The notes: generated by a model not told the origin, from the letters alone. A stretch of DNA of 64,000 bases from Streptomyces klenkii (GCF_003626645.1 NZ_RBAM01000009.1:124001-188000), one strand, 5' to 3'. Positions 41,994-51,067 are shown, counted from the stretch's first letter. Numbers and translations: made by a program.

Positions 41994-42398
41994 TCAGTTG
42001 CTCCGTGGGGAGGGAGGGCCGCGAGTGGTGCGTGAAGAGGGGACCGTGGCGGGCGGCGCGCGCTCCCGGCGCGGGCCGGCGATCTCGCCCGGCGGCAGGG
42101 GGACGGCGAGCGGCCCCGCCACCGGGCCGGGCACCGTTCCGGGGAGCCCGGGCAGCCGCGTGTGCTGGACGGCGGCGGAGGCGTGGAGGCCGTGGGCGGC
42201 GAGGGCGTGGTCCGCCGCCGCGGGACGGGCTTCGGGCGCGGGCCCGGCGGTACGGATCTGCGCGGCGGAGCCGGTGACGGAAGTGGCGGGAGGAGGCGCA
42301 GCGGTATTGCTGCCCGTACCGGAGGCCGCGCCGAACAGGAGGACGAGCAGCGCCCACAGGACGGCCGGGACCGGCGTACGCCGCGGGTGACGGCTCAC
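41994..42398 (-). CDS. Hypothetical secreted Pro/Ala-rich protein
   Basis: The 134-residue product starts MSRHPRRTPVPAVLWALLVL, a plausible signal sequence with cleavage after about residue 26, and continues as a Pro/Ala/Arg-rich chain with no recognisable motif. It is transcribed in line with secDF, about 100 bp upstream. Composition is close to that of non-coding frames in this genome, so it may not be expressed. Confidence 0.4.
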   Translation of the reverse strand: MSRHPRRTPVPAVLWALLVLLFGAASGTGSNTAAPPPATSVTGSAAQIRTAGPAPEARPAAADHALAAHGLHASAAVQHTRLPGLPGTVPGPVAGPLAVPLPPGEIAGPRRERAPPATVPSSRTTRGPPSPRSN

Positions 42399-42509
42399 GG
42401 CGCCTCCGTTCGCTCCCGGTGTTCCGATGCCACGATTTGATCACCCAATTGTCACAGGAACCCCATCGGCCCCCTGATTGGCCGGAACCCGCCCGGCGGC
42501 GAGATAAGA

Positions 42510-42543
42510 ATGTGCATGTCAAGCACGGAAATGTGCAGGTCAA
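42510..42543. repeat. Direct repeat in the lipoprotein promoter region
   Basis: ATGTGCATGTCAA and ATGTGCAGGTCAA lie 21 bp apart (two helical turns), 35-65 bp upstream of the lipoprotein start, in a position that could bind a regulator on one face of the helix. Confidence 0.45.
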
Positions 42544-42576
42544 ACCATGCAACGCATCCATTACGGGGGATTCATC

Positions 42577-43215
42577 ATGCGTCGTCAGCTCCTCACCGCC
42601 GCGGCCGTCATCGTGCTCGCGGCCACCGCAACCGCCTGCAACGGCGACGGCACCGACCCCGCGGCCGATGCCGGCGCCTCGGCCGACAAGAGCCCCGCGG
42701 CCCAGGGCGCCGGGGGCCAGGGCGGAGGCCAGGACAAGGGTCAGGGCCAGGACAAGGGCCAGGGTCAGGACAAGGGGCAGGACAAGGGCGGCGACGCCCA
42801 CGCCGTCGGCGGCAAGCTCACCCTCAAGGGCAAGAAGGCGGGCGAGCAGCTCGACGTCACCCTGAAGGGCTTCGCCGACCCGGCCCACAGCGACAACAAG
42901 TACTTGCAGCCGGCCGCCGGCAAGCGCTGGGTCGCCGCCCAGTTCGAGCTCGTCAACACCGGTACGGTCGCCTACTCGGACAGCCCCTCCAGCGGGGCCA
43001 AGGTCATCGACGGGCAGGGCCAGGCCTTCACCCAGACCATGGGCGGCGTCACCGAGGGCCCGAAGTTCCCGGTCACCGTGAACCTCGCCCAGGGCGCGAA
43101 GTCCCTCGGCTGGGTCGTCTTCTCCGTCCCCGAGAACTCCAAGCCGGCCAAGGTGCAGTTCACGCTGGACGGCGGCTTCGCCAACGAGACGGGCGAGTGG
43201 ACCCTCAAGAAGTAG
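42577..43215 (+). CDS. Lipoprotein with DUF4352-like domain and Gln-Asp-Lys-Gly repeats
   Basis: The 212-residue precursor has a lipoprotein signal ending in ATATAC-N (Cys near residue 22). A low-complexity linker of repeated QDKGQG units follows (about residues 50-70), then a beta-sandwich domain (VGGKLTLKGKKAGEQLDVTL through GEWTLKK) of the DUF4352 type found on actinobacterial surfaces. GGGGGA lies 6 nt before ATG 42577; the longer frame start at 42547 has no such site. The linker repeats are also visible at DNA level and could vary in copy number. It probably acts at the cell surface; ligand unknown. Confidence 0.82.
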   Translation: MRRQLLTAAAVIVLAATATACNGDGTDPAADAGASADKSPAAQGAGGQGGGQDKGQGQDKGQGQDKGQDKGGDAHAVGGKLTLKGKKAGEQLDVTLKGFADPAHSDNKYLQPAAGKRWVAAQFELVNTGTVAYSDSPSSGAKVIDGQGQAFTQTMGGVTEGPKFPVTVNLAQGAKSLGWVVFSVPENSKPAKVQFTLDGGFANETGEWTLKK

Positions 43216-43237
43216 CGAAAGAAGAGCGCGAGACCCC

Positions 43238-44152
43238 TCAGTTCGTCGACAGCGAGCCCGCGACTTCGGTGAGCGCGTCGAGGACCGGCCGGAACAGCGG
43301 ATGGTCCTCGGCCCCCCGCCGCACCGCGGCGAACACGCGGCGCGTCGCGGCCGGGCCCGCGACCGGCCGGACGACGGTGTCCTTCAGCTCCATGCCGCGC
43401 AGCGCCGAGCGCGGCACGAGCGCCACCCCGGCCCCCGCCCCGGCCAGGGCCACCACGGCGCGGAAGTCGTCGGAGGAGTGCACGAGGCGGGGCTGGAAGC
43501 CGGCCAGCTCACAGGCCAGGACCACCACGTCGTGGCACGGGTTGCCCGGGTAGGGGCCGATCCAGTCGCAGTCGGCGAGCTGGTCCAGGCTCACGCGGGG
43601 GCTCTCCGCCAGCGGGTGGGACGCGTGCAGCACGGCGTCGAACGGCTCGGCGTAGAGCGGTACGCGCACGAGCCGCCGGTCGTCCTCCCGCGGCGCGCCC
43701 CGGTACTCGACGGCGAGGGCCACGTCGGCCTCCCCGTCCAGCACCATCGGCAGGCTCGCGTCGCCCTCGGCGTCGCGCACCCGCAGCCGGATCCCGGGGT
43801 GGCGGCCGGCGAGGAGGGCGATGACGGGGGCGAGCACCTCGGCGATGCCCGTCGCGAACGCCGCGACGGTGAGCTCCCCGGCCGTGCCGCCCGCGTACGC
43901 GGCGAGCTCGGCCTCGGCCCGCTCCAGCTGGGCGATGACCTCGTGGGCGTGGGTCAGCAGGATCTCGCCCGCCGCGGTCAGGCGCACGCCCCGGCCGCTG
44001 CGGGTCAGCAGGACGTGGCCGGTCTCCTGCTCCAGCGCGGCGAGCTGCTGGGAGACGGCCGAGGGGGTCAGGTACAGCGCGGCGGCCGCGGCGGTCACCG
44101 TACGGTGGTCCGCCACGGCCCGCAGGACGCGCAGCCGCCGGGGGTCGATCAC
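43238..44152 (-). CDS. LysR-family transcriptional regulator
   Basis: The 304-residue protein has an N-terminal winged helix (VIDPRRLRVLRAVADHRTVT; LTPSAVSQQLAALEQETG, residues 1-60) and a type 2 periplasmic-binding-like effector domain from about residue 90 (LTVAAFATGIAEVLAPVI). GTG at 44152 removes a Pro/Gly-rich leader and begins exactly at the HTH. It lies downstream of kbl-tdh on the same strand behind a hairpin; no divergent partner is adjacent, so its target is not obvious. Length and domains are normal. Confidence 0.9.
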   Translation of the reverse strand: MIDPRRLRVLRAVADHRTVTAAAAALYLTPSAVSQQLAALEQETGHVLLTRSGRGVRLTAAGEILLTHAHEVIAQLERAEAELAAYAGGTAGELTVAAFATGIAEVLAPVIALLAGRHPGIRLRVRDAEGDASLPMVLDGEADVALAVEYRGAPREDDRRLVRVPLYAEPFDAVLHASHPLAESPRVSLDQLADCDWIGPYPGNPCHDVVVLACELAGFQPRLVHSSDDFRAVVALAGAGAGVALVPRSALRGMELKDTVVRPVAGPAATRRVFAAVRRGAEDHPLFRPVLDALTEVAGSLSTN

Positions 44153-44180
44153 CCCGCCATTTTGCCAGGAACGCGCGGTA

Positions 44181-44209
44181 ACCCCGCCGGGGCCCGGCCC
44201 GGGCGGGGT
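44181..44209 (-). terminator. Hairpin terminator after kbl
   Basis: ACCCCGCC (44181-44188) pairs with GGCGGGGT (44202-44209) around a GC-rich 13-nt loop, 15 nt beyond the kbl stop. Confidence 0.65.
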
Positions 44210-44223
44210 CACCGAGGGGGTGG

Positions 44224-45423
44224 TCAGCCCCGCAGCGCCTTGCGCGCGTCGATGAACGCCGCGATCGCCCGCTCGACGTCCTCGGTCGAGTGCGCCGCGG
44301 ACAGCTGGACGCGGATGCGGGCCGCGCCCATCGGCACCACCGGGTAGGAGAAGCCGATGACGTACACGCCGCGCTCCAGCAGCAGCTCCGCCATCCGGCC
44401 GGCCTCCGCCGCGTCGCCGATCATGACGGGGGCGATGGCGTGGTCGCCGGGCAGGATCTCGAAGCCCGCCTCGGTCATCTTCGTGCGGAACAGCTCGGTG
44501 TTGGCCCTCAGCCGCTCGCGCAGGTCGCCCGCGGACTCCAGCAGGTCGAGGACCTTCAGGGAGGCGGCGGCGATGACCGGCGCGAGGGAGTTGGAGAAGA
44601 GGTACGGGCGCGAGCGCTGGCGCAGCAGGGCGACGATCTCGGCGCGGGCGGCGACGTAGCCGCCGGAGGCGCCGCCGAGGGCCTTGCCGAGGGTGCCGGT
44701 GATGATGTCGACACGGTCCATGACGCCGTGCAGCTCGGGGGTGCCGCGGCCGCCGGGGCCGACGAAGCCGACGGCGTGCGAGTCGTCGACCATCACCATC
44801 GCGTCGTAGCGGTCGGCCAGGTCGCAGATCTGGCTCAGCGGCGCGACGTAGCCGTCCATGGAGAAGACGCCGTCGGTGACGATGAGCTTGCGGCGGGCGC
44901 CGCCCTCGTTCGCCGCCTGGAGCTGCTTCTCCAGGTCGGCCAGGTCGCGGTTGGCGTAGCGGAAGCGGCGGGCCTTGGACAGGCGGATGCCGTCGATGAT
45001 GCTCGCGTGGTTGAGGGCGTCGGAGATCACCGCGTCCTCGGCGCCGAGGAGGGTCTCGAAGACGCCGCCGTTGGCGTCGAAGCAGGAGGAGTAGAGGATC
45101 GTGTCCTCCTGGCCGAGGAACGCCGACAGCCGCGCCTCCAGCTCCTTGTGGACGTCCTGCGTGCCGCAGATGAAGCGCACCGACGCCATGCCGTAGCCCC
45201 AGCGGTCGAGGGCGTCCTTGGCGGCGGCGACGACCTCGGGGTGGTCGGCGAGGCCCAGGTAGTTGTTCGCGCAGAAGTTCAGGACGTCGCCGGGGGCGCC
45301 GCCCGCGGTGACGTTCACGGAGGCGCTCTGCGGGGTGCCGATCACGCGCTCGGGCTTGAAGAGACCGGCCTCGCGGATCTCGTCGAGGGTGGCGCGGAGG
45401 TCGTCGCGGACGGACGCGTACAT
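44224..45423 (-). CDS. kbl: Glycine C-acetyltransferase (2-amino-3-ketobutyrate CoA ligase)
   Basis: The 399-residue PLP enzyme of the alpha-oxoamine synthase family has NFCANNYLGLADHPEVV near the start, SDALNHASIIDGIRLS, VDDSHAVGFVGPGGRG and the PLP Lys in TGTLGKALGGASGG (about residue 243). With threonine dehydrogenase it converts threonine, via 2-amino-3-ketobutyrate, to glycine and acetyl-CoA. It lies 49 bp after tdh in the same operon, which strongly supports Kbl over other family members. Confidence 0.95.
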   Translation of the reverse strand: MYASVRDDLRATLDEIREAGLFKPERVIGTPQSASVNVTAGGAPGDVLNFCANNYLGLADHPEVVAAAKDALDRWGYGMASVRFICGTQDVHKELEARLSAFLGQEDTILYSSCFDANGGVFETLLGAEDAVISDALNHASIIDGIRLSKARRFRYANRDLADLEKQLQAANEGGARRKLIVTDGVFSMDGYVAPLSQICDLADRYDAMVMVDDSHAVGFVGPGGRGTPELHGVMDRVDIITGTLGKALGGASGGYVAARAEIVALLRQRSRPYLFSNSLAPVIAAASLKVLDLLESAGDLRERLRANTELFRTKMTEAGFEILPGDHAIAPVMIGDAAEAGRMAELLLERGVYVIGFSYPVVPMGAARIRVQLSAAHSTEDVERAIAAFIDARKALRG

Positions 45424-45472
45424 GCGGGGGACTCCTTAACGGAAGGAAGAAGAAGGGGACGGCCGGCCGGGG

Positions 45473-46501
45473 TCAGGCGGTCCAGTCGAGGATGATCTTG
45501 CCGCTGCGGGCGGTGGAGGCCTCGTCGAAGGCCGCGTCGAAGTCCTTGTACGAGTACTTGCCGGTGATCACCGGGCTGAGGTCCAGGCCGGCCTCCAGTA
45601 GCACCGTCATCGCGTACCAGGTCTCGTACATCTCCCGGCCGTAGATCCCCTTGACGGTGATCATCGAGGTGACGATCTTCGCCCAGTCGACGGGGAACTC
45701 CTGGGCCGGCAGGCCCAGCATGGCGATCCGGCCGCCGTGCGTCATATTCGCGATCATGTCGCGCATGGCCTCGGGCCGGCCCGACATCTCCAGGCCGATG
45801 TCGAAGCCCTCGCGCAGGCCCAGCGTGCGCTGCGCGTCCGCGATCGACGCGCCGGAGACGTTCAGGGCCAGGGTCGCGCCGGCCTTGCGGGCGATCTCCA
45901 GGCGCGGCTCGCTGACGTCGGTGATGACGACGTTGCGGGCGCCGGCGTGCTTGGCGACGGCCACGGCCATGATGCCGATCGGGCCCGCGCCCGTGATCAG
46001 CACGTCCTCGCCGACCAGCGGGAAGGAGAGCGCGGTGTGCACGGCGTTGCCGAACGGGTCGAAGATCGCGGCGACGTCGAGGTCGACCTTCGTGCGGTGC
46101 ACCCACACGTTGGAGGCGGGCATCACGACGTACTCGGCGAACGCGCCGTCGCGGCCCACGCCGAGGCCGACCGTGCTGCGGCACAGGTGGCGGCGGCCGG
46201 CCAGGCAGTTGCGGCACTTGCCGCAGACCAGGTGGCCCTCGCCGCTGACCAGATCGCCGGCCGCGATGTCCTGCACGTCCGCGCCGACGGCCGCGACCTC
46301 GCCGACGAACTCGTGGCCGAGCACGAGCGGGGTCTTCACCGCGCCCTGGGCCCAGCCGTCCCAGGAGCGGATGTGCAGGTCGGTGCCGCAGATGCCGGTG
46401 CGCAGCACCTTGATCATGACCTCGTCGGGGCCGTACTCCGGCTCCGGGACGTCCATGAGCCACAGCCCGGGCTCGGCCTTGTGCTTGACGAGTGCCTTCA
46501 T
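45473..46501 (-). CDS. tdh: L-threonine 3-dehydrogenase
   Basis: The 342-residue zinc medium-chain dehydrogenase has RTGICGTDLHI (catalytic zinc Cys), GHEFVGEVAAVG, the structural zinc cluster CGKCRNCLAGRRHLC, and the NAD motif GAGPIGIMAVAVAKHAGA. It oxidises threonine to 2-amino-3-ketobutyrate, which the adjacent Kbl cleaves. Length and motifs match E. coli Tdh closely. A 15-bp duplicated sequence lies just upstream of the start. Confidence 0.95.
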   Translation of the reverse strand: MKALVKHKAEPGLWLMDVPEPEYGPDEVMIKVLRTGICGTDLHIRSWDGWAQGAVKTPLVLGHEFVGEVAAVGADVQDIAAGDLVSGEGHLVCGKCRNCLAGRRHLCRSTVGLGVGRDGAFAEYVVMPASNVWVHRTKVDLDVAAIFDPFGNAVHTALSFPLVGEDVLITGAGPIGIMAVAVAKHAGARNVVITDVSEPRLEIARKAGATLALNVSGASIADAQRTLGLREGFDIGLEMSGRPEAMRDMIANMTHGGRIAMLGLPAQEFPVDWAKIVTSMITVKGIYGREMYETWYAMTVLLEAGLDLSPVITGKYSYKDFDAAFDEASTARSGKIILDWTA

Positions 46502-46535
46502 GGCTGCGGCTCCAGGCGTGGTGAGGCGATCTATT

Positions 46536-46564
46536 GCGTGTGGATCTACGGCGTGTGGATCTAC
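46536..46564. repeat. 15-bp tandem repeat upstream of tdh
   Basis: GCGTGTGGATCTACG at 46536 is repeated immediately at 46551 (14 of 15 bases), about 35 bp upstream of the tdh ATG, where a promoter or operator would lie. Confidence 0.6.
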
Positions 46565-46662
46565 TACGTGCGCGCACCAATGTGCCCAGTGATGACCGTG
46601 AAGTCCATCGAGGTTTTCTTAAGCGGGGCAACAGCAGAACTTCACACGGTGCGCGCGTGCCC

Positions 46663-48177
46663 TCACCCGAGGCGGGTCAGCTTGGCCCCCGCGCCCGGCG
46701 CCGCCATGTCCTTCCGGAGGGCCACCGGCACCTGCGCCCGGCCCGGCCCGGTCCCGACGGCGAGCGCGCCGACCTCCGTACCGGCCTTGGCCTCGCGCGG
46801 GATCCCCTTGCCGCCGTCGGTGAGCTCCAGCTGCGCCTTCAGCCCGCCCCAGCCCACGGCCCGCAGGTCCCGCGTCGCGACGACCGGCGTCCGGCCGCCG
46901 AGGCCGTCGTCCACGTGCCCGACGACATCACCCTTACGGACCACCGTCGCGGGGACCAGCGCGTCCTGCACCGCCTTGATCATCTTGTAGCTGCGCTCCT
47001 TGACCACCTTCAGGTGGGCGTTGGCGTCGTCGCTGCCCGCCTGCCGCTGGGCCATGGTCGCGCCGACGATCAGGCGCTCCTTGCCCTCGATCGTCCGCTT
47101 CGCCGCCCACATCAGCGCGCCGCCCGCCGGGCCGCTCGACCCGGTCTTGATGCCGAGCCCGCCCGGGTTGGTGACGAGCAGGTCGTCGTTGTTGTTGTAG
47201 ATGCGGTCAGGGAGGCCGGGGACGTCGGCGTTGGGCATCTTGACGATCGTCCGGAGGGCGTCGTTCTTCATGACCTCCCGGGCCAGCTCGACCTGGTCCA
47301 CGGCGGTGCTCACGGTCGACGCGTCCAGCCCGCTGGGGTCGGTGTACGTCGTGTCGTCCATGCCGAGCTCCCGGGCCGCCTCGTTCATCTTCTTCACGAA
47401 CGCGTCCTCGGACCCCGCGTCCCAGCGGGCGAGCTGCCGGGCGATGTTGTTGCCGGACGGGATCAGCAGCATCTGGAGCATCTGGAACTGCGTGTAGTCC
47501 TGCCCCTCCGACACCTCCACCCGCGACTCCTCCTGGGCGCCCGCCTCCTTGGCGGCTGTGGCGTCGATCGTGATCCGCTCGCCCTCCTCGCCGGCCTTGA
47601 GCGGGTGGTCCTTGAGGATCACGTACGCCGTCATGACCTTGGCGACGCTCGCGGTCGGCACCGGCTTCCGCTCGCCGTACGTGCCCAGGCTGCCGACGCC
47701 CACGACCTCGGCGGCGGCCTGCCCTTCGCCCGGCCAGGGCATCGCGAACGCCTCACCCGTGAAGGTGTACGGGTTCCCCGCCACCACGAACTTCGGGTCC
47801 GGCAGGGGCCGGACCAGCTGGACGGTGCCGAGGAGAACGGCGAGCAGCAGGACGAGCGGCGACCAGATCTTCAGCCGCCGCGCCACGGTGCGGGACGCGG
47901 ACGGCGGGGGAGGGGTGCGGTTGGTCAGCTGCGCCAGCAGGTCGAGGGGCGCGGGCTGCGCGGGGGCGTCTGCCGGCGGCTTCGGGGGCGCTTCCGGCCG
48001 GGCCGGGGCCTCCGCGGGCCGGGCCGGCTGCACGGGCTCCGGCCGCTCCGGCTGCGCGGGAGCTTCCTCCGGCCGCTCCGGGGTCCCGGTGGGATCCGGG
48101 GCTTCCGGCGCGGGCTGCTCGGGAGTCTCCGCCGGCTCCTTCTGCCGCTCCGCCGTGCCGGGGGACTCTCCTGCCAC
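46663..48177 (-). CDS. D-alanyl-D-alanine carboxypeptidase, S11 (penicillin-binding) family
   Basis: The 504-residue protein has a long disordered cytoplasmic N-terminus rich in Pro, Glu and Ala (residues 1-100), one membrane helix (WSPLVLLLAVLLGTVQLV), then an S11 domain with Ser177-x-x-Lys180 (TASVAKVM), Ser241-Gly-Asn243 and Lys344-Thr-Gly. A C-terminal beta domain follows (about 400-500). It trims pentapeptide stems of peptidoglycan outside the membrane. GTG at 48177 has GGAGG upstream. The acidic Pro-rich tail is typical of Streptomyces DacA-like proteins and may be a phosphorylation or interaction region. Confidence 0.9.
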   Translation of the reverse strand: MAGESPGTAERQKEPAETPEQPAPEAPDPTGTPERPEEAPAQPERPEPVQPARPAEAPARPEAPPKPPADAPAQPAPLDLLAQLTNRTPPPPSASRTVARRLKIWSPLVLLLAVLLGTVQLVRPLPDPKFVVAGNPYTFTGEAFAMPWPGEGQAAAEVVGVGSLGTYGERKPVPTASVAKVMTAYVILKDHPLKAGEEGERITIDATAAKEAGAQEESRVEVSEGQDYTQFQMLQMLLIPSGNNIARQLARWDAGSEDAFVKKMNEAARELGMDDTTYTDPSGLDASTVSTAVDQVELAREVMKNDALRTIVKMPNADVPGLPDRIYNNNDDLLVTNPGGLGIKTGSSGPAGGALMWAAKRTIEGKERLIVGATMAQRQAGSDDANAHLKVVKERSYKMIKAVQDALVPATVVRKGDVVGHVDDGLGGRTPVVATRDLRAVGWGGLKAQLELTDGGKGIPREAKAGTEVGALAVGTGPGRAQVPVALRKDMAAPGAGAKLTRLG

Positions 48178-48387
48178 CGGTGCCTCCTCCAGATCGTCAC
48201 CACTCGTCTTCGAACCGACGTGCTAGACGAGCGCGACATACCTGCTGGTTCCGTTACCAATCAACTGATCCGATGAGTATGTGTTCGTCACGGAAGCAAC
48301 CCGTTGGTACCGGCTCGGTCAACGGCCCTTCACGGCCGCTCCGGCGGCAGTACGGTCCCCGTGCGCGCCGAAGCCTTGGGGGGATCC

Positions 48388-49050
48388 ATGCGCAAGAACC
48401 TGCTCGCCGCCGCTGCCGTCGTCACCGCCGTCGGCTGCCTCACGCTCACCGCCTGCAACGACGACGACGCGAAGAGCGGCGGGGCGAGCCCGTCGCGGAC
48501 CGCCGGCAGCAAGCCGGCCACATCACCGGCCGGGTCTCCGGCCTCGGCACGGCCCACCGCCTCCAACGGCCCCAAGGGCGCCGCACTCGCCTTCGGCGAG
48601 CCCTCGCGGACCGTGGGAGCGGGCACGGTCGGCATCCTGGAGATCACCCCGACGACCGTCGTCTACGCGACGGCGGCCGGCCGGACGGCCCCGCAGCACG
48701 GCACCTTCGCCGTGGTCACACTGCTGGAGAAGTCGCTGAGCGCCAACCCCGCCGACGAGGAGGCGCCCGCCAAGGGCGGCGGCTGGCGGTGGGTCTCCAC
48801 GGACGGGCAGTCCATCCCCGCGGGCAACGGCAACGCCGCGAAGGTGGTCCTGGCGAAGTACCGGCACTCCGGCGGCATCGCACCGGGGGCGTCCCAGATG
48901 CGCGTCAAGGTCTTTGACCTCACGCCCGCTCAGGCCAAGGGCGGCACGATCGTCTACACGGACGGCACGAAGAGCGACGACCGCTGGACGGTCCCGGCCA
49001 CGGACACCGGGCCGCAGGCCGCCGAGGTGAAGCAGCAGCTCAGGCCCTGA
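48388..49050 (+). CDS. Lipoprotein, unknown
   Basis: The 220-residue precursor starts MRKNLLAAAAVVTAVGC and has its lipobox at LTLTAC-NDDD (Cys near residue 23). A Ser/Pro/Ala linker is followed by a domain of about 150 residues (AFGEPSRTVGAGTVGILEITP; WRWVSTDGQSIPAGNG; KGGTIVYTDGTK). The layout resembles the DUF4352-like lipoprotein at 42.6 kb, but sequence similarity is weak. GGGGGG precedes ATG 48388. It is monocistronic; ligand and role unknown. Confidence 0.8.
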   Translation: MRKNLLAAAAVVTAVGCLTLTACNDDDAKSGGASPSRTAGSKPATSPAGSPASARPTASNGPKGAALAFGEPSRTVGAGTVGILEITPTTVVYATAAGRTAPQHGTFAVVTLLEKSLSANPADEEAPAKGGGWRWVSTDGQSIPAGNGNAAKVVLAKYRHSGGIAPGASQMRVKVFDLTPAQAKGGTIVYTDGTKSDDRWTVPATDTGPQAAEVKQQLRP

Positions 49051-49098
49051 CCGTTCACACGCCCTACCCGTCTACTCCGTCTACGCGTCTCATACGTC

Positions 49099-50631
49099 TC
49101 ACACGTTCCGGAAGCCGGCGAGGACCTTCCCCTCCGTGCTCAGCCAGCCCCGCTCGTAGTCGAAGCGCGGGGCGTCGGCGAAGGTGAGGTACAGCCACTT
49201 GAAGTTCTCGGCGAACACGTACGCCGGGCAGAGGTCGCCCTTGGCCATCGGCCGCCGGGTGACGTCGGTGAGCACCGTGTAGCCGCCCGGCACGCGGTGA
49301 TGCCGCTTCAGGTTCTGGAAGTAGCGCCACGCCGTCGTCCGGTAGTACGGATCGCCGGTCTGCCAGTACATCTGGAAGGCGCAGTTGGCGTACTCGGGGC
49401 GCAGGTCGTTCCGCGGGCTCAGGACCTTGAGCCCGCGGCCGTAGTCGATCTCCTCGGGGACGACCTCGTACTTGTCGAGGACGGCCGTCCAGGAGCGGTA
49501 GTGGCCGGCGGCCAGCTCGTTGTCGCCGCCGACCGGCAGCACGGCGACGGACAGCGCGGACGCCCGGCGGCTGATCAGCGCCCCGGTGGTGAAGTCGACG
49601 TGCTTGAACCAGAGCCGCCCGTCGACGTGCTCGGCCTGGTGGCGGCGCATGGCGGCCGCGAACATCTTGAACCAGTCCCGGCACTCCTCGTCGCCGAACA
49701 TCACCCACGCGCCCCACAGGTACTCGTAGAACGAGTCCGCCGGCGGGTTCACGGCCACGCTCTCGCGGTCGGCCCACCGGCCGGTCTCCACGTCCATCCG
49801 GGTGGCGAGCAGGTCGAGCGACGACCGCCGCTGCACGACCGCGCGCAGGGCCCCTTCGGCCGCCCGCCGGTAGCGGGCGTCGCCGGTGAGCCGGGACAGC
49901 GCCCCGAACTCCAGCACGTTGGTGCCGATCTCGGCCAGCGGCAGCGTGGCCCCGCGGACGCGCCCCGTCCGCAGGTTGACGTACCGGTAGGGCATGCCGG
50001 TGGGCGACGCGGTGAAGGCGGGCAGCAGCCGGTCCGCGAGGTCCGTGCAGAGGCCGAGGAGCTCCTTCTCGCCGGTGGCGAGATAGCCCGAGAGGAGGCC
50101 TCCCACCAGCCGGATGGTGGACTCGAACACCTGGAAGTCGGCGTTCACGTCGAAGTCCAGGTTGTCCTTGAGCCAAGCGACGCAGCGCTCGACCTCGTCG
50201 TCGAGCTCCATGAGGTGGAGGGTGTCGACCGCCTCGATGATCGACAGGCCCACCGGGTGGCTCTGCGCGAAGAACTCGCGGTGGCGGCCCGACACCGGGA
50301 GCACCTCGTCGTGCCCCCAGGCGAACCGCTTGTACCCCTCCCACGCATGGCCGAACTCCGCGCGGATCTCCTGCGCCTTCGCCCGGTCCGGCCGCTCCGC
50401 GCGCCGCCGTTCCGCCCGCCGCCGCGCGCCGGGCGGCGCGGCCGGGGGCGCGGCACGGGACGTCCCGCCGGGCAGCGGCGCCACGGCGCGCCGCCCGCCG
50501 CCGGGCTCCGCGAGGACACCGGGCCCGGCGCCCGCCGTGAGCCCGCCCGTGACGGCGAGCGCGCGGAGCAGGCTGCGGCGGGCCGTGAACCCGCGCAGGG
50601 CCGTCCGGGCGCCGAGCGATGCGTACGTCAT
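49099..50631 (-). CDS. Secreted glycoside hydrolase family 47-like (alpha-1,2-mannosidase-type) protein
   Basis: The 510-residue precursor has a twin-arginine-like signal (ARRSLLRALAV near residue 20) and a Pro/Arg-rich spacer. The catalytic region starts at FGHAWEGYKRFAWGHDEVLP, the GH47 opening. FQVFESTIRLVGGLLSGYLA corresponds to the conserved FE(S/T)TIR block with a catalytic Glu, LRPEYANCAFQMYWQTGD to the second acidic block, and ENFKWLYLTFAD to the C-terminal ESFFLAETLKYLYLLF-like block. GH47 enzymes are typical of eukaryotic N-glycan processing; bacterial members are few and their substrates unclear. Genes for O-mannosylation are not adjacent. The spacing of conserved blocks fits a complete barrel. 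Confidence 0.78.
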   Translation of the reverse strand: MTYASLGARTALRGFTARRSLLRALAVTGGLTAGAGPGVLAEPGGGRRAVAPLPGGTSRAAPPAAPPGARRRAERRRAERPDRAKAQEIRAEFGHAWEGYKRFAWGHDEVLPVSGRHREFFAQSHPVGLSIIEAVDTLHLMELDDEVERCVAWLKDNLDFDVNADFQVFESTIRLVGGLLSGYLATGEKELLGLCTDLADRLLPAFTASPTGMPYRYVNLRTGRVRGATLPLAEIGTNVLEFGALSRLTGDARYRRAAEGALRAVVQRRSSLDLLATRMDVETGRWADRESVAVNPPADSFYEYLWGAWVMFGDEECRDWFKMFAAAMRRHQAEHVDGRLWFKHVDFTTGALISRRASALSVAVLPVGGDNELAAGHYRSWTAVLDKYEVVPEEIDYGRGLKVLSPRNDLRPEYANCAFQMYWQTGDPYYRTTAWRYFQNLKRHHRVPGGYTVLTDVTRRPMAKGDLCPAYVFAENFKWLYLTFADAPRFDYERGWLSTEGKVLAGFRNV

Positions 50632-50845
50632 GACGGGCAGGCCCTCCTGGTCACCGGTTCCCCACCCGGACACTTGACCGCAGTATGCGTCGGCTCCGCC
50701 GCTGCGGGCGGCAGGCGCGGCGGTGCTCCTCGCGGAGCCCCGGCGCTTGTGTCCCGGATCACTCCACCGGCCCGTCCGGCCTCCATTGACCTCGATCGGC
50801 CGCCTTGGCCAGGATGATCGAAAACCAGGCCTTCGGGGGAAGGGC
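50632..50845. other. Intergenic region upstream of the GH47-like gene
   Basis: About 210 bp hold no gene I can support. It must contain the promoter of the GH47-like gene and perhaps of the plus-strand genes beyond; CTTGACC near 50673 and TTGACC at 50787 are weak -35 candidates. Confidence 0.35.
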
Positions 50846-51067
50846 GTGAGTTCCGGCATGGCGCATCGCGATCCGGGCACGTGCCGCGCCCGCGGCCGCG
50901 CCGGCCTCCCCGCCCGCGGCCGCGCCGGCCCTCCGCCCGCCGCGGCGGAACCCCTTCGCCGGCACCACCGGAACCATCGGAGCGCACCTGTGAGCAGCAC
51001 GAACCGTCGCACGAGGAACCCCGGGCCCGCCCGCCCGGACACCGCCCGCACCGGGGCCGTCCGGTGA
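50846..51067 (+). CDS. Possible Arg-rich 73-codon frame coupled to the flavin reductase
   Basis: GTG at 50846 lies just after GGGGGAAGGGC and opens a 73-codon frame whose TGA overlaps the GTG of the flavin reductase (GTGA). The product begins MSSGMAHRDPGTCRARGRAG and is extremely Arg/Pro-rich. It includes two copies of ARGRAG(L/P) encoded by a 19-bp direct repeat (50888-50906 and 50912-50930). The start site and coupling favour translation; the composition favours chance. Confidence 0.3.
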   Translation: MSSGMAHRDPGTCRARGRAGLPARGRAGPPPAAAEPLRRHHRNHRSAPVSSTNRRTRNPGPARPDTARTGAVR

